Assembly: GCF_000980835.1 (NCBI RefSeq)
Contig: NZ_CP011312.1
Span: 186,001 to 250,000, forward strand
Reading direction: 5' to 3'
DNA: 64,000 bases
DNA from: Corynebacterium kutscheri
Lineage (GTDB): Bacteria; Actinomycetota; Actinomycetes; Mycobacteriales; Mycobacteriaceae
In this document: positions 1 to 8,373 of the stretch, piece by piece
How the letters are laid out: every line of letters starts with the position of its first letter
How positions within the stretch are numbered: the stretch's first letter is position 1
Made by a program: the position numbers and the translations under genes
The notes under the pieces: generated by a model
Databases searched by the model: none
What the model was told of the DNA's origin: nothing
The model's input: only the letters and a program-made list of their open reading frames with translations

Positions 1-495
1 GAAGCGCTTTTCGACGGCCAGATCATCACTGTTGATGGGGTCACTCCGCAGCTTGAAGTCGTGCATACTCCAGGGCATACGGCAGATTCAGTGTGTCTTT
101 TTGTGTGGTCGGGTAGTCCGCATGAATCCACTCTGGAAGGGATTATTACCGGTGATACGATTGCTGGTCGGCATACGACTATGATCTCGGAAACTGACGG
201 TAATTTAGGTGATTATTTGCATACGCTTGAATTGTTGGAGAAACGTGGCAAAAACGTAAAGTTGCTTCCGGGGCATGGGCCCGACGGCGAGGACGTTTCA
301 AGTTACGCGCGGTGGTATATCCGTCGGCGTCAGCAACGTCTTGATCAGATTCGTGCGGCACAGCAAAAGTTTGGTCAGGACATGCCGCTAAAACAGCTTA
401 TCGACGAAATATATGACGATGTCGATCCTGTGCTTCGTGGCGCTGCGGAACAGTCTACTCGGGTAGCATTGCGCTATTTAGCGCAACAGCAGTAA
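1..495 (+). CDS. MBL-fold metallo-hydrolase, 3' part (start outside window)
   Basis: The reading frame is open from base 1, so the N-terminus, with the usual HxHxDH zinc motif, lies upstream of the window. What is visible is the second half of a metallo-beta-lactamase fold: HTPGHTADS holds the third zinc-binding histidine, GDTIAG the bridging aspartate and LLPGHGP the last histidine, followed by a helical C-terminus rich in Arg and Gln. This layout matches the LACTB2/Rv3677c-like hydrolases, whose substrate is not firmly known. It converges on the HNH gene with one base between the stop codons. The link to Rv3677c rests on synteny with the next genes (glxR, nth). Confidence 0.85.
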   Translation, partial: EALFDGQIITVDGVTPQLEVVHTPGHTADSVCLFVWSGSPHESTLEGIITGDTIAGRHTTMISETDGNLGDYLHTLELLEKRGKNVKLLPGHGPDGEDVSSYARWYIRRRQQRLDQIRAAQQKFGQDMPLKQLIDEIYDDVDPVLRGAAEQSTRVALRYLAQQQ

Positions 496-496
496 C

Positions 497-1762
497 TTAC
501 GCGGCTGCATATACTGGATGCGCGATACTGTCGGCGTAGAGTTTGACTAATTCTCCGGCAGAAAGTCGGCGAACTGGCATGTGGTTGACGCGTGCTTTTC
601 CGGAAGAGAAGTATACCCATTCCAATTCGCCTTGATTGTTGCGTTGGATACGGGCGCGTTTTGTGGTGCATTCACGGTGGTGGCGCGGGCATAACATGGC
701 GAGATTCTCTATGGTAGTTGCCCCGCCTTGGGAAAAATCAACAATATGATGTCCTTGCCCGAAGCGCGCTTGTTCGGTGCAGTCTGGGTGGGCGCACAGG
801 ATTTGGTGTGCGGATGCCATGGCGATGTGTTTGGTATTGAACCAGCGTCGCTCGATTCGTACCGCGACCTCGGGTTGTAGCGTTAGATCGTCGTAGACCA
901 CTGCCCAGCCATGATTGCTGAGTTTGTCGTCGATACGCTCGTAGATTGTGCGCCCATCAGTTAGGCTAAAAGCCTTGCGCTCAGTACCGTTAAAGAGCTC
1001 ACTGGCGAACATAATCGCGCAGGGCTCAAGTCCTTTTTGACGCAGGGTGTTGTTGTCTGAGCAGGTGCAAATATTTGTGCAATTGCATTTATTCGGAGTC
1101 GCTTCCGGAAGCGGGGTCATGCCCTCGCGCAGCATCTTGAGGATAACATCTCCACGGATGTGGCTGTCGGTGCGCCCGCTTCGATGGGTTTGTTGTGCTT
1201 TGACTTGGACATTTATGTATTCAGCGATATCGGAAAATTGCTTTTCGACGAAGCGTGCGGTCAGATATCGGTTTCCTTCCCCATCGACAGCAGAAAGATT
1301 TGCTCGCGTCGTTGGGTGAAAAGAGCTGCTTTTATTGAGCTGACGTGTGCGGTCTTTAGCCTGTGCATTAAGTTCAGTCCAGCTAAGACGTTTTGCTTGC
1401 GTAACTAGCTCTAGAAACAGTTGGGTGCGGGTTGTGGTGACGTCGGTACGCAGTTGTTTGACGTATTTGAAAATTGTACATAGCTTATCCACGCTTAATT
1501 CATCACGTTGTGCAATATCGCGGATTTTTATTAATCGTTCCAAATCGGCACGGTATTCTTCCCGTTCTGCTTCCGAGGCAGTTTTCTTCGGTGTAGTAGG
1601 ACTAAATAAAAATTTACCTAATCTCTGCCAGTCGCGAATAACCTTCGGCGGACTACCAAAACGCATTGACAGCTCGTCGGCGGAGTTTTTGCTGGTATGA
1701 ACAGCCACGATAAGTGCGATACCCAGACGGGAAACAGAAGTAAGAAGTTCGAAAATATTCAT
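497..1762 (-). CDS. HNH endonuclease of the DUF222/13E12 family
   Basis: A 421-residue protein with an N-terminal helical DUF222-like part and a C-terminal HNH nuclease. The nuclease motif is seen as CAHPDC, then GHHIVDFSQGG, NLAMLC and PRHHR near residues 325-370, giving the His-Asn-His triad and paired cysteines for zinc. A second cysteine cluster (CNCTNICTC, around residue 225) is unusual for the family and may bind metal. Members are common in actinobacterial genomes and behave like mobile or repeated genes (13E12 repeats), but their role is unknown. No good ribosome site precedes the ATG. The intergenic DNA before it carries a long inverted repeat (1809-1866). Confidence 0.85.
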   Translation of the reverse strand: MNIFELLTSVSRLGIALIVAVHTSKNSADELSMRFGSPPKVIRDWQRLGKFLFSPTTPKKTASEAEREEYRADLERLIKIRDIAQRDELSVDKLCTIFKYVKQLRTDVTTTRTQLFLELVTQAKRLSWTELNAQAKDRTRQLNKSSSFHPTTRANLSAVDGEGNRYLTARFVEKQFSDIAEYINVQVKAQQTHRSGRTDSHIRGDVILKMLREGMTPLPEATPNKCNCTNICTCSDNNTLRQKGLEPCAIMFASELFNGTERKAFSLTDGRTIYERIDDKLSNHGWAVVYDDLTLQPEVAVRIERRWFNTKHIAMASAHQILCAHPDCTEQARFGQGHHIVDFSQGGATTIENLAMLCPRHHRECTTKRARIQRNNQGELEWVYFSSGKARVNHMPVRRLSAGELVKLYADSIAHPVYAAA

Positions 1763-1808
1763 AGCTTGACGTTAAAATGATTTTCGTCTTTCTGCAAGAC
1801 CTGCTATG

Positions 1809-1866
1809 AAATCTGTGGAAAACTATGAGAAATGAGGTATCTCTCACATGAGAATTCCACAGATTT
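1809..1866. repeat. Inverted repeat with AAATCTGTGGAA arms upstream of the HNH gene
   Basis: AAATCTGTGGAA (1809-1820) and its exact complement TTCCACAGATTT (1855-1866) are separated by 34 bases. A related pair of arms occurs at 9491-9549. The arms overlap a DnaA-box-like word. Role unknown; it could be an operator for the neighbouring HNH gene. Confidence 0.6.
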
Positions 1867-1913
1867 TATCGAAAATGTTATGTTCTATTTTATTCTTAAT
1901 AAAAATGTGCTAA

Positions 1914-1950
1914 AGAACGAAAAAGGCCACCGGTAAAATACCGGCGGCCT
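1914..1950 (-). terminator. Rho-independent terminator of glxR
   Basis: On the minus strand a ten-pair stem with one G-U pair (1924-1933 with 1941-1950) is followed by a run of five T. It lies 14 bases after the glxR stop codon. Confidence 0.8.
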
Positions 1951-1964
1951 GCGGATTTAATAAA

Positions 1965-2648
1965 CTAGCGAGCGCGTTTTGCTAAGTGCTCAGTGTCTAC
2001 AATAAGTACGGATTTACCCTCGAGGCGAATCCATCCGCGATGCGCAAAGGTTGCTAGCGCTTTATTTACAGTTTCCCGGCTAGCGCCGACCAACTGGGCA
2101 ATTTCTTCTTGAGTAAGATCGTGATTAACACGCAAAGCCCCGCCTTCTTGAGAACCAAAGCGGTTAGCTAGTTGCAGTAGTGTCTTTGCTACGCGGCCTG
2201 GAACATCGGTGAAGATGAGATCTGCCAGTGAGGCATTGGTGCGGCGTAGGCGACGAGCAAGTACACGCAGTAGCTGCTCTGAGATTTCCGGATGGGTATT
2301 GATCCAATGACGCAGCATTTCAGAGTTCATAGTAGCTGCGTGAACCTCAGTTACACAGACGGCTGAGGAGGTACGTGGCCCTGGGTCGAAGATAGATAGC
2401 TCGCCGAACATATCTGAAGGGCCCATAACGGTTAGTAGGTTTTCTCGGCCATCGTTGGAGTGGCGGGCAAGCTTTACTTTTCCAGAAGTGATGATGTACA
2501 AACGGTCACCAGGCTCGCCTTCCTCGAAGATGGTAGCCCCGCGTGGAAACCGAACCGTTTCGAGGTCTTGAATGAGATTATTGACGGCGATGGGATCGAC
2601 GCCCTGAAAAATCCCGGCGCGGGAAAGGATGTCGTGCACTGCTTCCAC
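1965..2648 (-). CDS. glxR: cAMP-binding global regulator GlxR (Crp family)
   Basis: The 227-residue length and the sequence match GlxR of corynebacteria closely (for example [20 protein letters not shown] and [18 protein letters not shown]). Residues 1-115 form the cyclic-nucleotide-binding barrel, with the phosphate-binding cassette around [16 protein letters not shown]. Residues 150-220 hold the winged helix, with recognition helix [18 protein letters not shown]. GlxR binds cAMP and controls a large set of genes at TGTGA-type sites, among them carbon, respiration and sdh genes in C. glutamicum. The adenylate cyclase that would supply its ligand is in this window (23924-25447). The gene is monocistronic with its own terminator; I could not pick out a convincing autoregulatory site. 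Confidence 0.97.
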   Translation of the reverse strand: MEAVHDILSRAGIFQGVDPIAVNNLIQDLETVRFPRGATIFEEGEPGDRLYIITSGKVKLARHSNDGRENLLTVMGPSDMFGELSIFDPGPRTSSAVCVTEVHAATMNSEMLRHWINTHPEISEQLLRVLARRLRRTNASLADLIFTDVPGRVAKTLLQLANRFGSQEGGALRVNHDLTQEEIAQLVGASRETVNKALATFAHRGWIRLEGKSVLIVDTEHLAKRAR

Positions 2649-2951
2649 GATGAGTATTCCTCTTTCTGGGGTGATGGCTCATACGGGTGAGCCAAATGCA
2701 TCTTTAGTGTCTTTTAGCTCACTTTACTATGAAATAATTAACATTGACACCCAAAAACACCGGTTTTATTTAAGCATCATTTCAAGGGGGAATCGGGGGC
2801 AAATAGATTATGGATATGTCAACCTTGTATTTTACGTCGAAAAGCTATTGTGCGTGCTTGAGTGCATTTCTGAAGGATATAATTACAATCGTTTGCATAT
2901 GGAAGGGATTTTGGTCTGAGTACAGAAATACGCATCAGGTTGACCCCGAAA
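2649..2951. other. Intergenic stretch holding the glxR promoter
   Basis: AT-rich DNA between glxR and the 30-residue peptide gene. No coding frame with family similarity is visible. It must contain the glxR promoter and the end of the peptide transcript; I see no strong hairpin. Confidence 0.5.
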
Positions 2952-3044
2952 TTAGTCCCCGAGAATATATTGCTCCAATTTGTCCATGAAGCCAAGAAAA
3001 ACGGCAATGCCTACCGGGACAACGAGAACTGAAATAATGCTCAT
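2952..3044 (-). CDS. 30-residue single-pass membrane peptide
   Basis: This small frame reads MSIISVLVVPVGIAVFLGF followed by a charged tail (DKLEQYILGD). Residues 2-19 form one membrane segment and the tail would be on one side of the membrane. A -10-like TATACT lies nine bases before the ATG and there is no Shine-Dalgarno sequence, so the transcript may be nearly leaderless. The gene is divergent to nth and sits between nth and glxR in an otherwise empty stretch. I do not recognise the peptide. The clean hydrophobic block and charged tail argue for a real gene, but with 30 codons chance is not excluded. Confidence 0.5.
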   Translation of the reverse strand: MSIISVLVVPVGIAVFLGFMDKLEQYILGD

Positions 3045-3099
3045 AACAGAAGAAGTATAGTTGGCGTGTCAACAGATCAAGCTAATATGCTTAAGTCTC

Positions 3100-3822
3100 A
3101 TGGCTTTCAAGGAGACACCGCTGGCACGAAAACGTAGGGCACGCAAAATTAATCGCGAGCTTGCCCGCGGCTACCCCACCGCGCGAGCCGAGCTCAATTT
3201 CACCAACCCGCTGGAGCTAACCGTTGCAACGATTCTTTCTGCCCAATGCACCGATGTGCGCGTTAACCAAGTAACCCCGGCATTATTTCAGCGCTATCCA
3301 ACCGCTGCAGACTACGCCAGCGCAAATGAGGCAGAACTGCAAGAAATAATTCGCCCAACCGGATTTTATAAAGCGAAAGCACAGCACCTGATCGGGATGG
3401 GGCAGAAACTGTTGAGCGATTTTGGTGGCGAGATTCCGGAAGCGCTTGACGATCTGATTTCGCTTCCGGGGGTAGGGCGCAAAACTGCTCACGTAGTTCG
3501 CGGCAATGCTTTTGGTCTTCCGGGACTGACTGTAGATACCCATTTCGGCCGGCTTATGCGCCGATTTGAACTTACTGAACACACGGATCCGGTGAAAGTT
3601 GAACGCGACATCAGCGAACTAATCGAGAAAGCACAATGGACAATGTTTTCCCACCGAGTCATTTTCCACGGCCGTCGCGTCTGCCACTCCCGGAAGCCAG
3701 CATGCGGGGCATGTTTTATCTCACATTTGTGCCCAAGCCGTGGCATTGGCGATCTCTCCCCGGAAGCGGCTGATTTGGTTAAAGACCCTTTCGTTTTGTC
3801 GCTAGCAGGTAAAAATGCGTAA
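3100..3822 (+). CDS. nth: Endonuclease III (DNA glycosylase/AP lyase)
   Basis: This base-excision repair enzyme removes oxidised pyrimidines and cuts abasic sites. The helix-hairpin-helix [12 protein letters not shown] carries the catalytic lysine and VDTHFGRL the catalytic aspartate. The C-terminus has the four-cysteine Fe-S loop [17 protein letters not shown] (spacing 6-2-5). The frame is open back to a TTG at 3061, but the ATG at 3100 fits the family N-terminus better, and a TAATAT box at 3083-3088 lies just in front of it. That gives 240 residues. The gene overlaps the thioredoxin gene by eight bases and starts a four-gene run (nth, tlpA-like, nudix, marP-like), as in mycobacteria. Confidence 0.95.
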   Translation: MAFKETPLARKRRARKINRELARGYPTARAELNFTNPLELTVATILSAQCTDVRVNQVTPALFQRYPTAADYASANEAELQEIIRPTGFYKAKAQHLIGMGQKLLSDFGGEIPEALDDLISLPGVGRKTAHVVRGNAFGLPGLTVDTHFGRLMRRFELTEHTDPVKVERDISELIEKAQWTMFSHRVIFHGRRVCHSRKPACGACFISHLCPSRGIGDLSPEAADLVKDPFVLSLAGKNA

Positions 3823-4354
3823 AACACTTCTTTTTTCAACGCTGGGCTTTCTCGTTATTCTCGCAATATTTGCTGCGCTTCTTCTGCCTACGAAAGCAAC
3901 TGATGAAACCGTGGCACAGCCTACAGAAATTGCTGATCGTCCAGATTGCCCTGGTGAGACGCTAGCGGCAGTCGCTTTGGATTGCCTTGGCGGAAAAAAA
4001 GTCGCTTCCGGGAAGAAGTACTCTGTTGTTACGTTGTGGGCCTGGTGGTGCCAGCCTTGCCGGGCTGAATTACCGCTTTTCGACGAACTTGCACAGCATC
4101 ATCCAGAGCTTAATGTGGTGGGGGTACATGCGGATCCCTCAGCATCGCAGGCGGCCGCATTATTGACCGATCTTGGTCTGCACCTGCCTAGTTATCAAGA
4201 TAATGACAACTCTTTTGCCGGTATGTTGGGACTACCTGCAGTGGTTCCCATCACTATCATCGTTGATCCGGAAGGGAAAGTTGTGACCTTCATCCCACGT
4301 GTTTTTGACACCTATGACCAACTAGAAACCACAGTATTGGAAGCAATTGTATGA
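3815..4354 (+). CDS. Membrane-anchored TlpA/ResA-like thioredoxin
   Basis: A 179-residue protein with an N-terminal membrane anchor (residues 4-25, [21 protein letters not shown]) and an extracytoplasmic thioredoxin fold. The active site is WWCQPC near residue 77, and the cis-proline region is seen around [15 protein letters not shown]. Proteins of this type reduce or rearrange disulfides outside the membrane, often for cytochrome maturation. Two further cysteines ([14 protein letters not shown]) precede the active site and may pair structurally. It overlaps nth and its end overlaps the Nudix start (ATGA), so the genes are translationally coupled. The Rv3673c equivalent is in the same place in M. 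tuberculosis. Confidence 0.9.
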   Translation: MRKTLLFSTLGFLVILAIFAALLLPTKATDETVAQPTEIADRPDCPGETLAAVALDCLGGKKVASGKKYSVVTLWAWWCQPCRAELPLFDELAQHHPELNVVGVHADPSASQAAALLTDLGLHLPSYQDNDNSFAGMLGLPAVVPITIIVDPEGKVVTFIPRVFDTYDQLETTVLEAIV

Positions 4355-5001
4355 GCACACCACCATGGTTACGTCTTTTTGATGATCAGCGTCTTCAGCA
4401 TATTAATCGCCGGCTAATGCCAGGGCGAGAGTCGGCGGTGTTGATGCTTTTTTCCGGAAGCAGTGATGCACAATCGCTTCCGGGGGATGCTCGGGTTTTG
4501 CTGACTCATCGTTCTCCGTCGCTACGCACGCATTCTGGACAGATAGCCTTTCCGGGAGGGCGTGTTGACCCGGAAGACACCGATATAGTGGATACTGCTT
4601 TGCGTGAAGCTTGGGAGGAGACTGGCCTGGATCGTCGTACAGTCACTCCCTTGGCGCAGCTTGATGAGGTTAATGTGCGAATTAACCGTGACCCGGTGCA
4701 TCCTATTGTGGCCTATTGGCATACTCCTAGCGTGGTGGGGGTGGTTGATCCTGGTGAAGCTGATGATGTCTTTTTAGCTGATGTGCATGCTTTGCTTGAC
4801 CCGACTAATCGCCTTCTGGTTGGTTTCGATGATTGGTCTGGGCCAGCTTTTCGTTACGACGGTTATCTTATCTGGGGGCTTACCGGTGGACTGCTGGACA
4901 CATTTTTTCAACAAGCGGGATGGCAAGAACCGTGGGATCACCGAACACGCTACGATTTGATGGATGTTTTGCGTGATTCGCGCAATAACGAAAAACACTA
5001 A
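4351..5001 (+). CDS. CoA-pyrophosphatase-type Nudix hydrolase
   Basis: A 216-residue Nudix protein. The Nudix box runs from FPGGRVDPED to ALREAWEETGL (about residues 67-95), with the glutamates that hold magnesium. In front of it is the extra motif LLTHRSPSLRTHSGQ that marks the CoA diphosphatase subgroup (NUDT7/8, YeaB), which splits CoA and CoA derivatives. The substrate is inferred from this subgroup motif, not from context. It shares four bases with the thioredoxin gene and is followed after 35 bases by the protease gene. Confidence 0.88.
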   Translation: MSTPPWLRLFDDQRLQHINRRLMPGRESAVLMLFSGSSDAQSLPGDARVLLTHRSPSLRTHSGQIAFPGGRVDPEDTDIVDTALREAWEETGLDRRTVTPLAQLDEVNVRINRDPVHPIVAYWHTPSVVGVVDPGEADDVFLADVHALLDPTNRLLVGFDDWSGPAFRYDGYLIWGLTGGLLDTFFQQAGWQEPWDHRTRYDLMDVLRDSRNNEKH

Positions 5002-5036
5002 GAGCATTCCACGATAGAGAAAGGGCTCATTAAGCT

Positions 5037-6233
5037 GTGTCTGCTGGTTCTGTCGTCGATACGATTATCGGCATTGCGCTTATTTTGGCAATCCTTTCCG
5101 GGTGGCGGCAGGGTGCATTTGCTTCCGTGCTTTCAGCAGTTGGGGTGTTGGCTGGTTTAATCTGTGGCGCGGCGGCGGCGCCGTTTGTGATGTCGTGGAC
5201 TGATTCGACCGCGCTGCGTTTTTTATTGGCGCTGGCTGTGGTGATCTTGCTTGCTGGGCTAGGAAACCTTACCGGGGGTGTGTTGGGTGCGTCGTTACGC
5301 GAACGGATGCGATTAAAGTCGTTTCTTTTTGTGGATTCTTCTGTAGGGGCAGTATTTCAGGCATTAGCGACGCTGATTGTGGTTTGGTTGGTTGCGATCC
5401 CGCTTACTACGGCGTTGCAATCGACCCCGGTAGCGGTAGGGATTCGTAATTCGAAGATACTTAGTTTTACCGATAATTACGCGCCTTCTATGCTTCATAC
5501 GCTGCCATCAAGAATTTCGGCGATGCTGAGCGAGTCTGGGCTGCCTCCGCTAGTGAGCCCCTTTTCCGGGAACACGTCGGTGCGGGTTGAAGCACCTGCG
5601 ATCAAGGTAGCTAATACTGCGCTAGTTGAACAGTTGCGTCCGAGCGCAGTTCATGTCCTCGGTGAGGCGCAGGGGTGTGATCGTCGTTTGATGGGCTCTG
5701 GTTTTGTTATTGCCGACGATTATGTAGTTACTAATGCGCATGTTGTTGCCGGCACTAATCTCGTTGCTTTAGACACAGTCACCGGGCTTTTCGACGCTGA
5801 AGTAGTCTACTATAACGCCGAGCTTGATATTGCTGTACTAAAGGCCAATGGTCTTGGCTTGCCGACGCTTAACTGGGCAGACAGCCCGGCAGAAACCGGC
5901 GATGATGCCATCGTGATGGGCTTTCCAGAATCTGGTCCTTTTGAAGCTGCTCCAGCACGCATTAATGATCGCATTACAATCTCTGGACCTAATATTTACG
6001 CTTCCGGAAGAGTTGAGCGCGAAGCTTATACAGTTCGTGGAACTATCCGTCAGGGGAATTCAGGTGGTCCAATGGTCAACAATGATGGCGCTGTTCTCGG
6101 TGTTGTATTCGGAGCCTCAGTAGATAGTAGTGACATTGGCTATGTTCTTACCGCTGAGGAAGTCCGAGCTGCTATTGGCGATATCACCGCATTGAATACC
6201 ATCGTTGACACCGGTGAGTGCGTAAACCATTAA
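5037..6233 (+). CDS. MarP-like membrane serine protease (CvpA plus trypsin domains)
   Basis: 398 residues. The first 160 form four membrane helices of the CvpA/colicin V production type. The rest is a chymotrypsin-like protease facing the periplasm, with His in TNAHVV, Asp in ELDIAVL and Ser in RQGNSGGPM. The M. tuberculosis homologue MarP (Rv3671c) is needed for acid resistance and is held by a disulfide; here two cysteines are visible, in QGCDR and near the end (GECVNH). The start is a GTG with an AAAGGG site 11 bases upstream. It ends one base before the convergent hydrolase gene. Confidence 0.92.
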   Translation: MSAGSVVDTIIGIALILAILSGWRQGAFASVLSAVGVLAGLICGAAAAPFVMSWTDSTALRFLLALAVVILLAGLGNLTGGVLGASLRERMRLKSFLFVDSSVGAVFQALATLIVVWLVAIPLTTALQSTPVAVGIRNSKILSFTDNYAPSMLHTLPSRISAMLSESGLPPLVSPFSGNTSVRVEAPAIKVANTALVEQLRPSAVHVLGEAQGCDRRLMGSGFVIADDYVVTNAHVVAGTNLVALDTVTGLFDAEVVYYNAELDIAVLKANGLGLPTLNWADSPAETGDDAIVMGFPESGPFEAAPARINDRITISGPNIYASGRVEREAYTVRGTIRQGNSGGPMVNNDGAVLGVVFGASVDSSDIGYVLTAEEVRAAIGDITALNTIVDTGECVNH

Positions 6234-6234
6234 A

Positions 6235-7077
6235 TTAGGCCATAAAACCTGCTACGGAAGCAGCAAACGCTTCCGGAGACTCAAGATGCGGGCGCATGCT
6301 GTCAACGTTTTCTACCACGAGCTGACTGCGTGCTCGCTTCCGGGCGAGGGCAAGCATGCGGGTACTGCGTGGCGAGTCGTCGACAAGCATATGTACTGGT
6401 ACTTCGACAGTAAGGTTGAGCCATTTTACTGGCGGGCGTGCTAGGGAAAGCTTAAGTGTTTTTGCGCGTGCCCCGGAAGCGGATGTTATCTGGGAGGCTT
6501 TGTGGCGTAGCAGGAGTTCTTCGTCGAAACGCTCTGTTGCTTGGAATGCGGTGGTGGTGGCAGCGCGCAGGTCGCGTTCGATGGGGTCTGCTCCCGGAAG
6601 CGAGATTCGCTCCCAGGGGCGGTAGGCTAGTGCGCGGCGCATTTCTACTGGGTGTAGACCGTCGACAATGCCGATGGAGCGCACGTGACCGGGGTGGCTG
6701 GTGGCGAGCACCCAGGCAATGGTGGCGGAGACGCCGGCGCCGAAAACGTGGGCGCGTTCATGTCCGAGTGTGCGAATGGCGCCAGCAATATCGCCGGTGG
6801 CGTAGCGGATTTCGTAGCCGGTGGGTGGTTTGTCGCTCATGCCGTAGCCGCGTAGATCAATGGCAGCGACGTGGAAGCCGTGTTGGGCGAGGCGGTGAAT
6901 GCAGTGGCGGTAGTCGAACCAGCCGCCGTAGCCGTCGTGAAGCAGAATAATGAGATCGGTTTGCGTAGCAGCGGAGGTTGCTGCGTGCAGTCGTACTCCG
7001 CGGGTGTGCAACATTTGGTGGGTAAAAGGTCCGTCGAGTGCGACGACTGTGGGGGAGAGGTTGTGTGTGTGCTTCAT
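6235..7077 (-). CDS. Alpha/beta-hydrolase fold protein, nucleophile apparently lost
   Basis: 280 residues with the fold of the epoxide hydrolase/EphE group: the oxyanion strand HDGYGGW, the strand motif DLRGYGMSDKPP, an acid in MLVDDSPRS and the C-terminal histidine in MRPHLESPEAF. At the nucleophile elbow, where the group has G-x-D/S-x-G, this protein reads FGAGVSATIAW, putting glycine at the nucleophile position. The neighbouring serine is two residues off. It may therefore be a non-catalytic member or use an unusual residue. It is the second gene of a minus-strand pair with the holin-X-like gene (37-base gap), the position of ephE (Rv3670) in M. tuberculosis. Confidence 0.8.
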   Translation of the reverse strand: MKHTHNLSPTVVALDGPFTHQMLHTRGVRLHAATSAATQTDLIILLHDGYGGWFDYRHCIHRLAQHGFHVAAIDLRGYGMSDKPPTGYEIRYATGDIAGAIRTLGHERAHVFGAGVSATIAWVLATSHPGHVRSIGIVDGLHPVEMRRALAYRPWERISLPGADPIERDLRAATTTAFQATERFDEELLLRHKASQITSASGARAKTLKLSLARPPVKWLNLTVEVPVHMLVDDSPRSTRMLALARKRARSQLVVENVDSMRPHLESPEAFAASVAGFMA

Positions 7078-7114
7078 AAGAAATGCCCCACTGTTGAAAG
7101 TGAGGCGGTGTAGT

Positions 7115-7612
7115 TTAGGTGTACATTCCGGGTTTTTCGAGGGCAGTGTTGGTTTGTCCCGGTACGAGTGTTTTTAGTTCTTCGACGCTTGCCATGGTTT
7201 TGGTTGGCAGGCTAAGTTTCTTGATTTTCTTTACTCCGAATAGTGCTAGGAGTCCGGCGAGTACCAGCATGCCGAGGAAGACAATGAGAAATGCTGCCCA
7301 GCGTTCGAGCCAGGTGGAGAGCAGTTCGGCGAGGAAGAAGAAAAAGAAGAAGGAGCTGTATAGTGCGATGGTGCCAGCAACCCCAAATAGTCCACCGCCG
7401 ATAGCGCCTTTCTTGACCTCAGCGGTGATCTCGGTTTTGGCTAGTTCGACCTCTGCGCGCACGAGCGAAGACATTTGGCTAGTGGCATTGCTAATGAGTG
7501 TGCCAATTGAATCGCTGCTGCTGGTGGTGTCTACGTCGCTGAGCGGAATAGCGTTCACCTTTGCGCTGAATGTTTCCGCGCTGTCGGTAAACAGACCATC
7601 TTTTTTGCTCAC
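7115..7612 (-). CDS. Phage-holin-family (holin-X, Phage_holin_3_6) membrane protein
   Basis: About 165 residues with a polar N-terminus, an amphipathic helix (SSLVRAEVELAKTEI) and two membrane segments (GLFGVAGTIALYSSFFFFFF and AAFLIVFLGMLVLAGLLALF). This is the actinobacterial holin-X family, whose members are ordinary chromosomal genes near marP and ephE and are not evidence for a phage. The frame is open to 7639, but GGAGG five bases before the GTG at 7612 makes that the best start. Function unknown; it probably shapes or anchors at the membrane. Confidence 0.85.
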   Translation of the reverse strand: MSKKDGLFTDSAETFSAKVNAIPLSDVDTTSSSDSIGTLISNATSQMSSLVRAEVELAKTEITAEVKKGAIGGGLFGVAGTIALYSSFFFFFFLAELLSTWLERWAAFLIVFLGMLVLAGLLALFGVKKIKKLSLPTKTMASVEELKTLVPGQTNTALEKPGMYT

Positions 7613-7722
7613 GGGTGCCTCCATAGAAGAAAAGTTCACTTGTATCCTCTATCGTGCCAGAAAAAGCATAGGATCGGTTATTTAACCGCTGAAATTGTTG
7701 TGAATTTGTAAGATAGGTTGCC

Positions 7723-8373
7723 ATGGAGCTTTTCGACGCCCTCACCCCGCTTTTCGACGAAGCCAGCGCAGCCATTAACGCAGTGCACCGTCGTCCAGTT
7801 AACCTGCGCAAGGTCGAGCTGACTAGCTCAGAAGCGACGTTAAGAGGCGCGCGCAGTAATGTTTCCCTTCCGGAAGCCGGTGTGAGCGAACAGGAGTCGA
7901 TTAGTGCATATAGCCTTCTTGCCCCGGAAGCGATATCGGAAATAATTCGCACTTTTGCGCGAGCTCCACTGCAAGTTTTTGCGCACATTGACGTACTTGC
8001 TGGTGGCTCTGGGCGTCCTACAGGCGATACAGCACGGCTAACCCAGCTTGCTGATATTATTGCGGCGCGGCGTAGTGAGAAATTTATTTCTGCGATTGTG
8101 CATGCCGAAATCCTTTCCGGAAGGATGTTTGGTTCGCGCAGCGGCACAGTAGCTCGGGTGGGAATGCGTTTGGCCGCGATTAACTCTGGATTTGATCCTC
8201 GCGGACTAGTGGTGCCAGAACCGCAGCTTAAGCGTGAAGAAAAAGCATACGTGGCGGCGTCGAAAAGCTATTTCACCCTTCCGGAAGAGTTTTTTGCTTT
8301 GCATGCGCGCGCGTTTCTTTCCGGGGTGGCAGAAGCGGAGTCGATTGCGCGACAGGCTAGCGGTAGCGCTTAA
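7723..8373 (+). CDS. Conserved actinobacterial protein (Rv3662c-like, weakly Fic-like)
   Basis: A 216-residue soluble protein. By position (next to the HAD hydrolase and ssd) and by the central pattern ARAPLQVFAHIDVLAG, then IVHAEILSGRMFGSRSG and ending LVVPEP, it corresponds to the Rv3662c family, often labelled oxidoreductase without support. The HAEILSGRMFGSRSG block is laid out like the Fic loop HPFxxGNGR but lacks its catalytic residues, so I suggest at most a remote, inactive relation. It converges with the HAD gene and overlaps its 3' end by 17 bases. The gene carries several copies of the two overrepresented words described in the findings. Confidence 0.7.
   Translation: MELFDALTPLFDEASAAINAVHRRPVNLRKVELTSSEATLRGARSNVSLPEAGVSEQESISAYSLLAPEAISEIIRTFARAPLQVFAHIDVLAGGSGRPTGDTARLTQLADIIAARRSEKFISAIVHAEILSGRMFGSRSGTVARVGMRLAAINSGFDPRGLVVPEPQLKREEKAYVAASKSYFTLPEEFFALHARAFLSGVAEAESIARQASGSA

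Noticed and set aside
6456..6950. Plus-strand open frame of 164 codons, very rich in Arg and Trp
   Set aside because: It is antisense to the alpha/beta-hydrolase gene and its composition is that of a shadow frame.
7115..7612. Holin-family protein as evidence for a prophage
   Set aside because: This family is part of the conserved marP-ephE block in actinobacteria and no other phage genes are nearby.
7491..8147. Minus-strand open frame of 218 codons across the 7612-7723 gap
   Set aside because: It overlaps two better supported genes and has a Ser/Ala/Arg-rich shadow composition.
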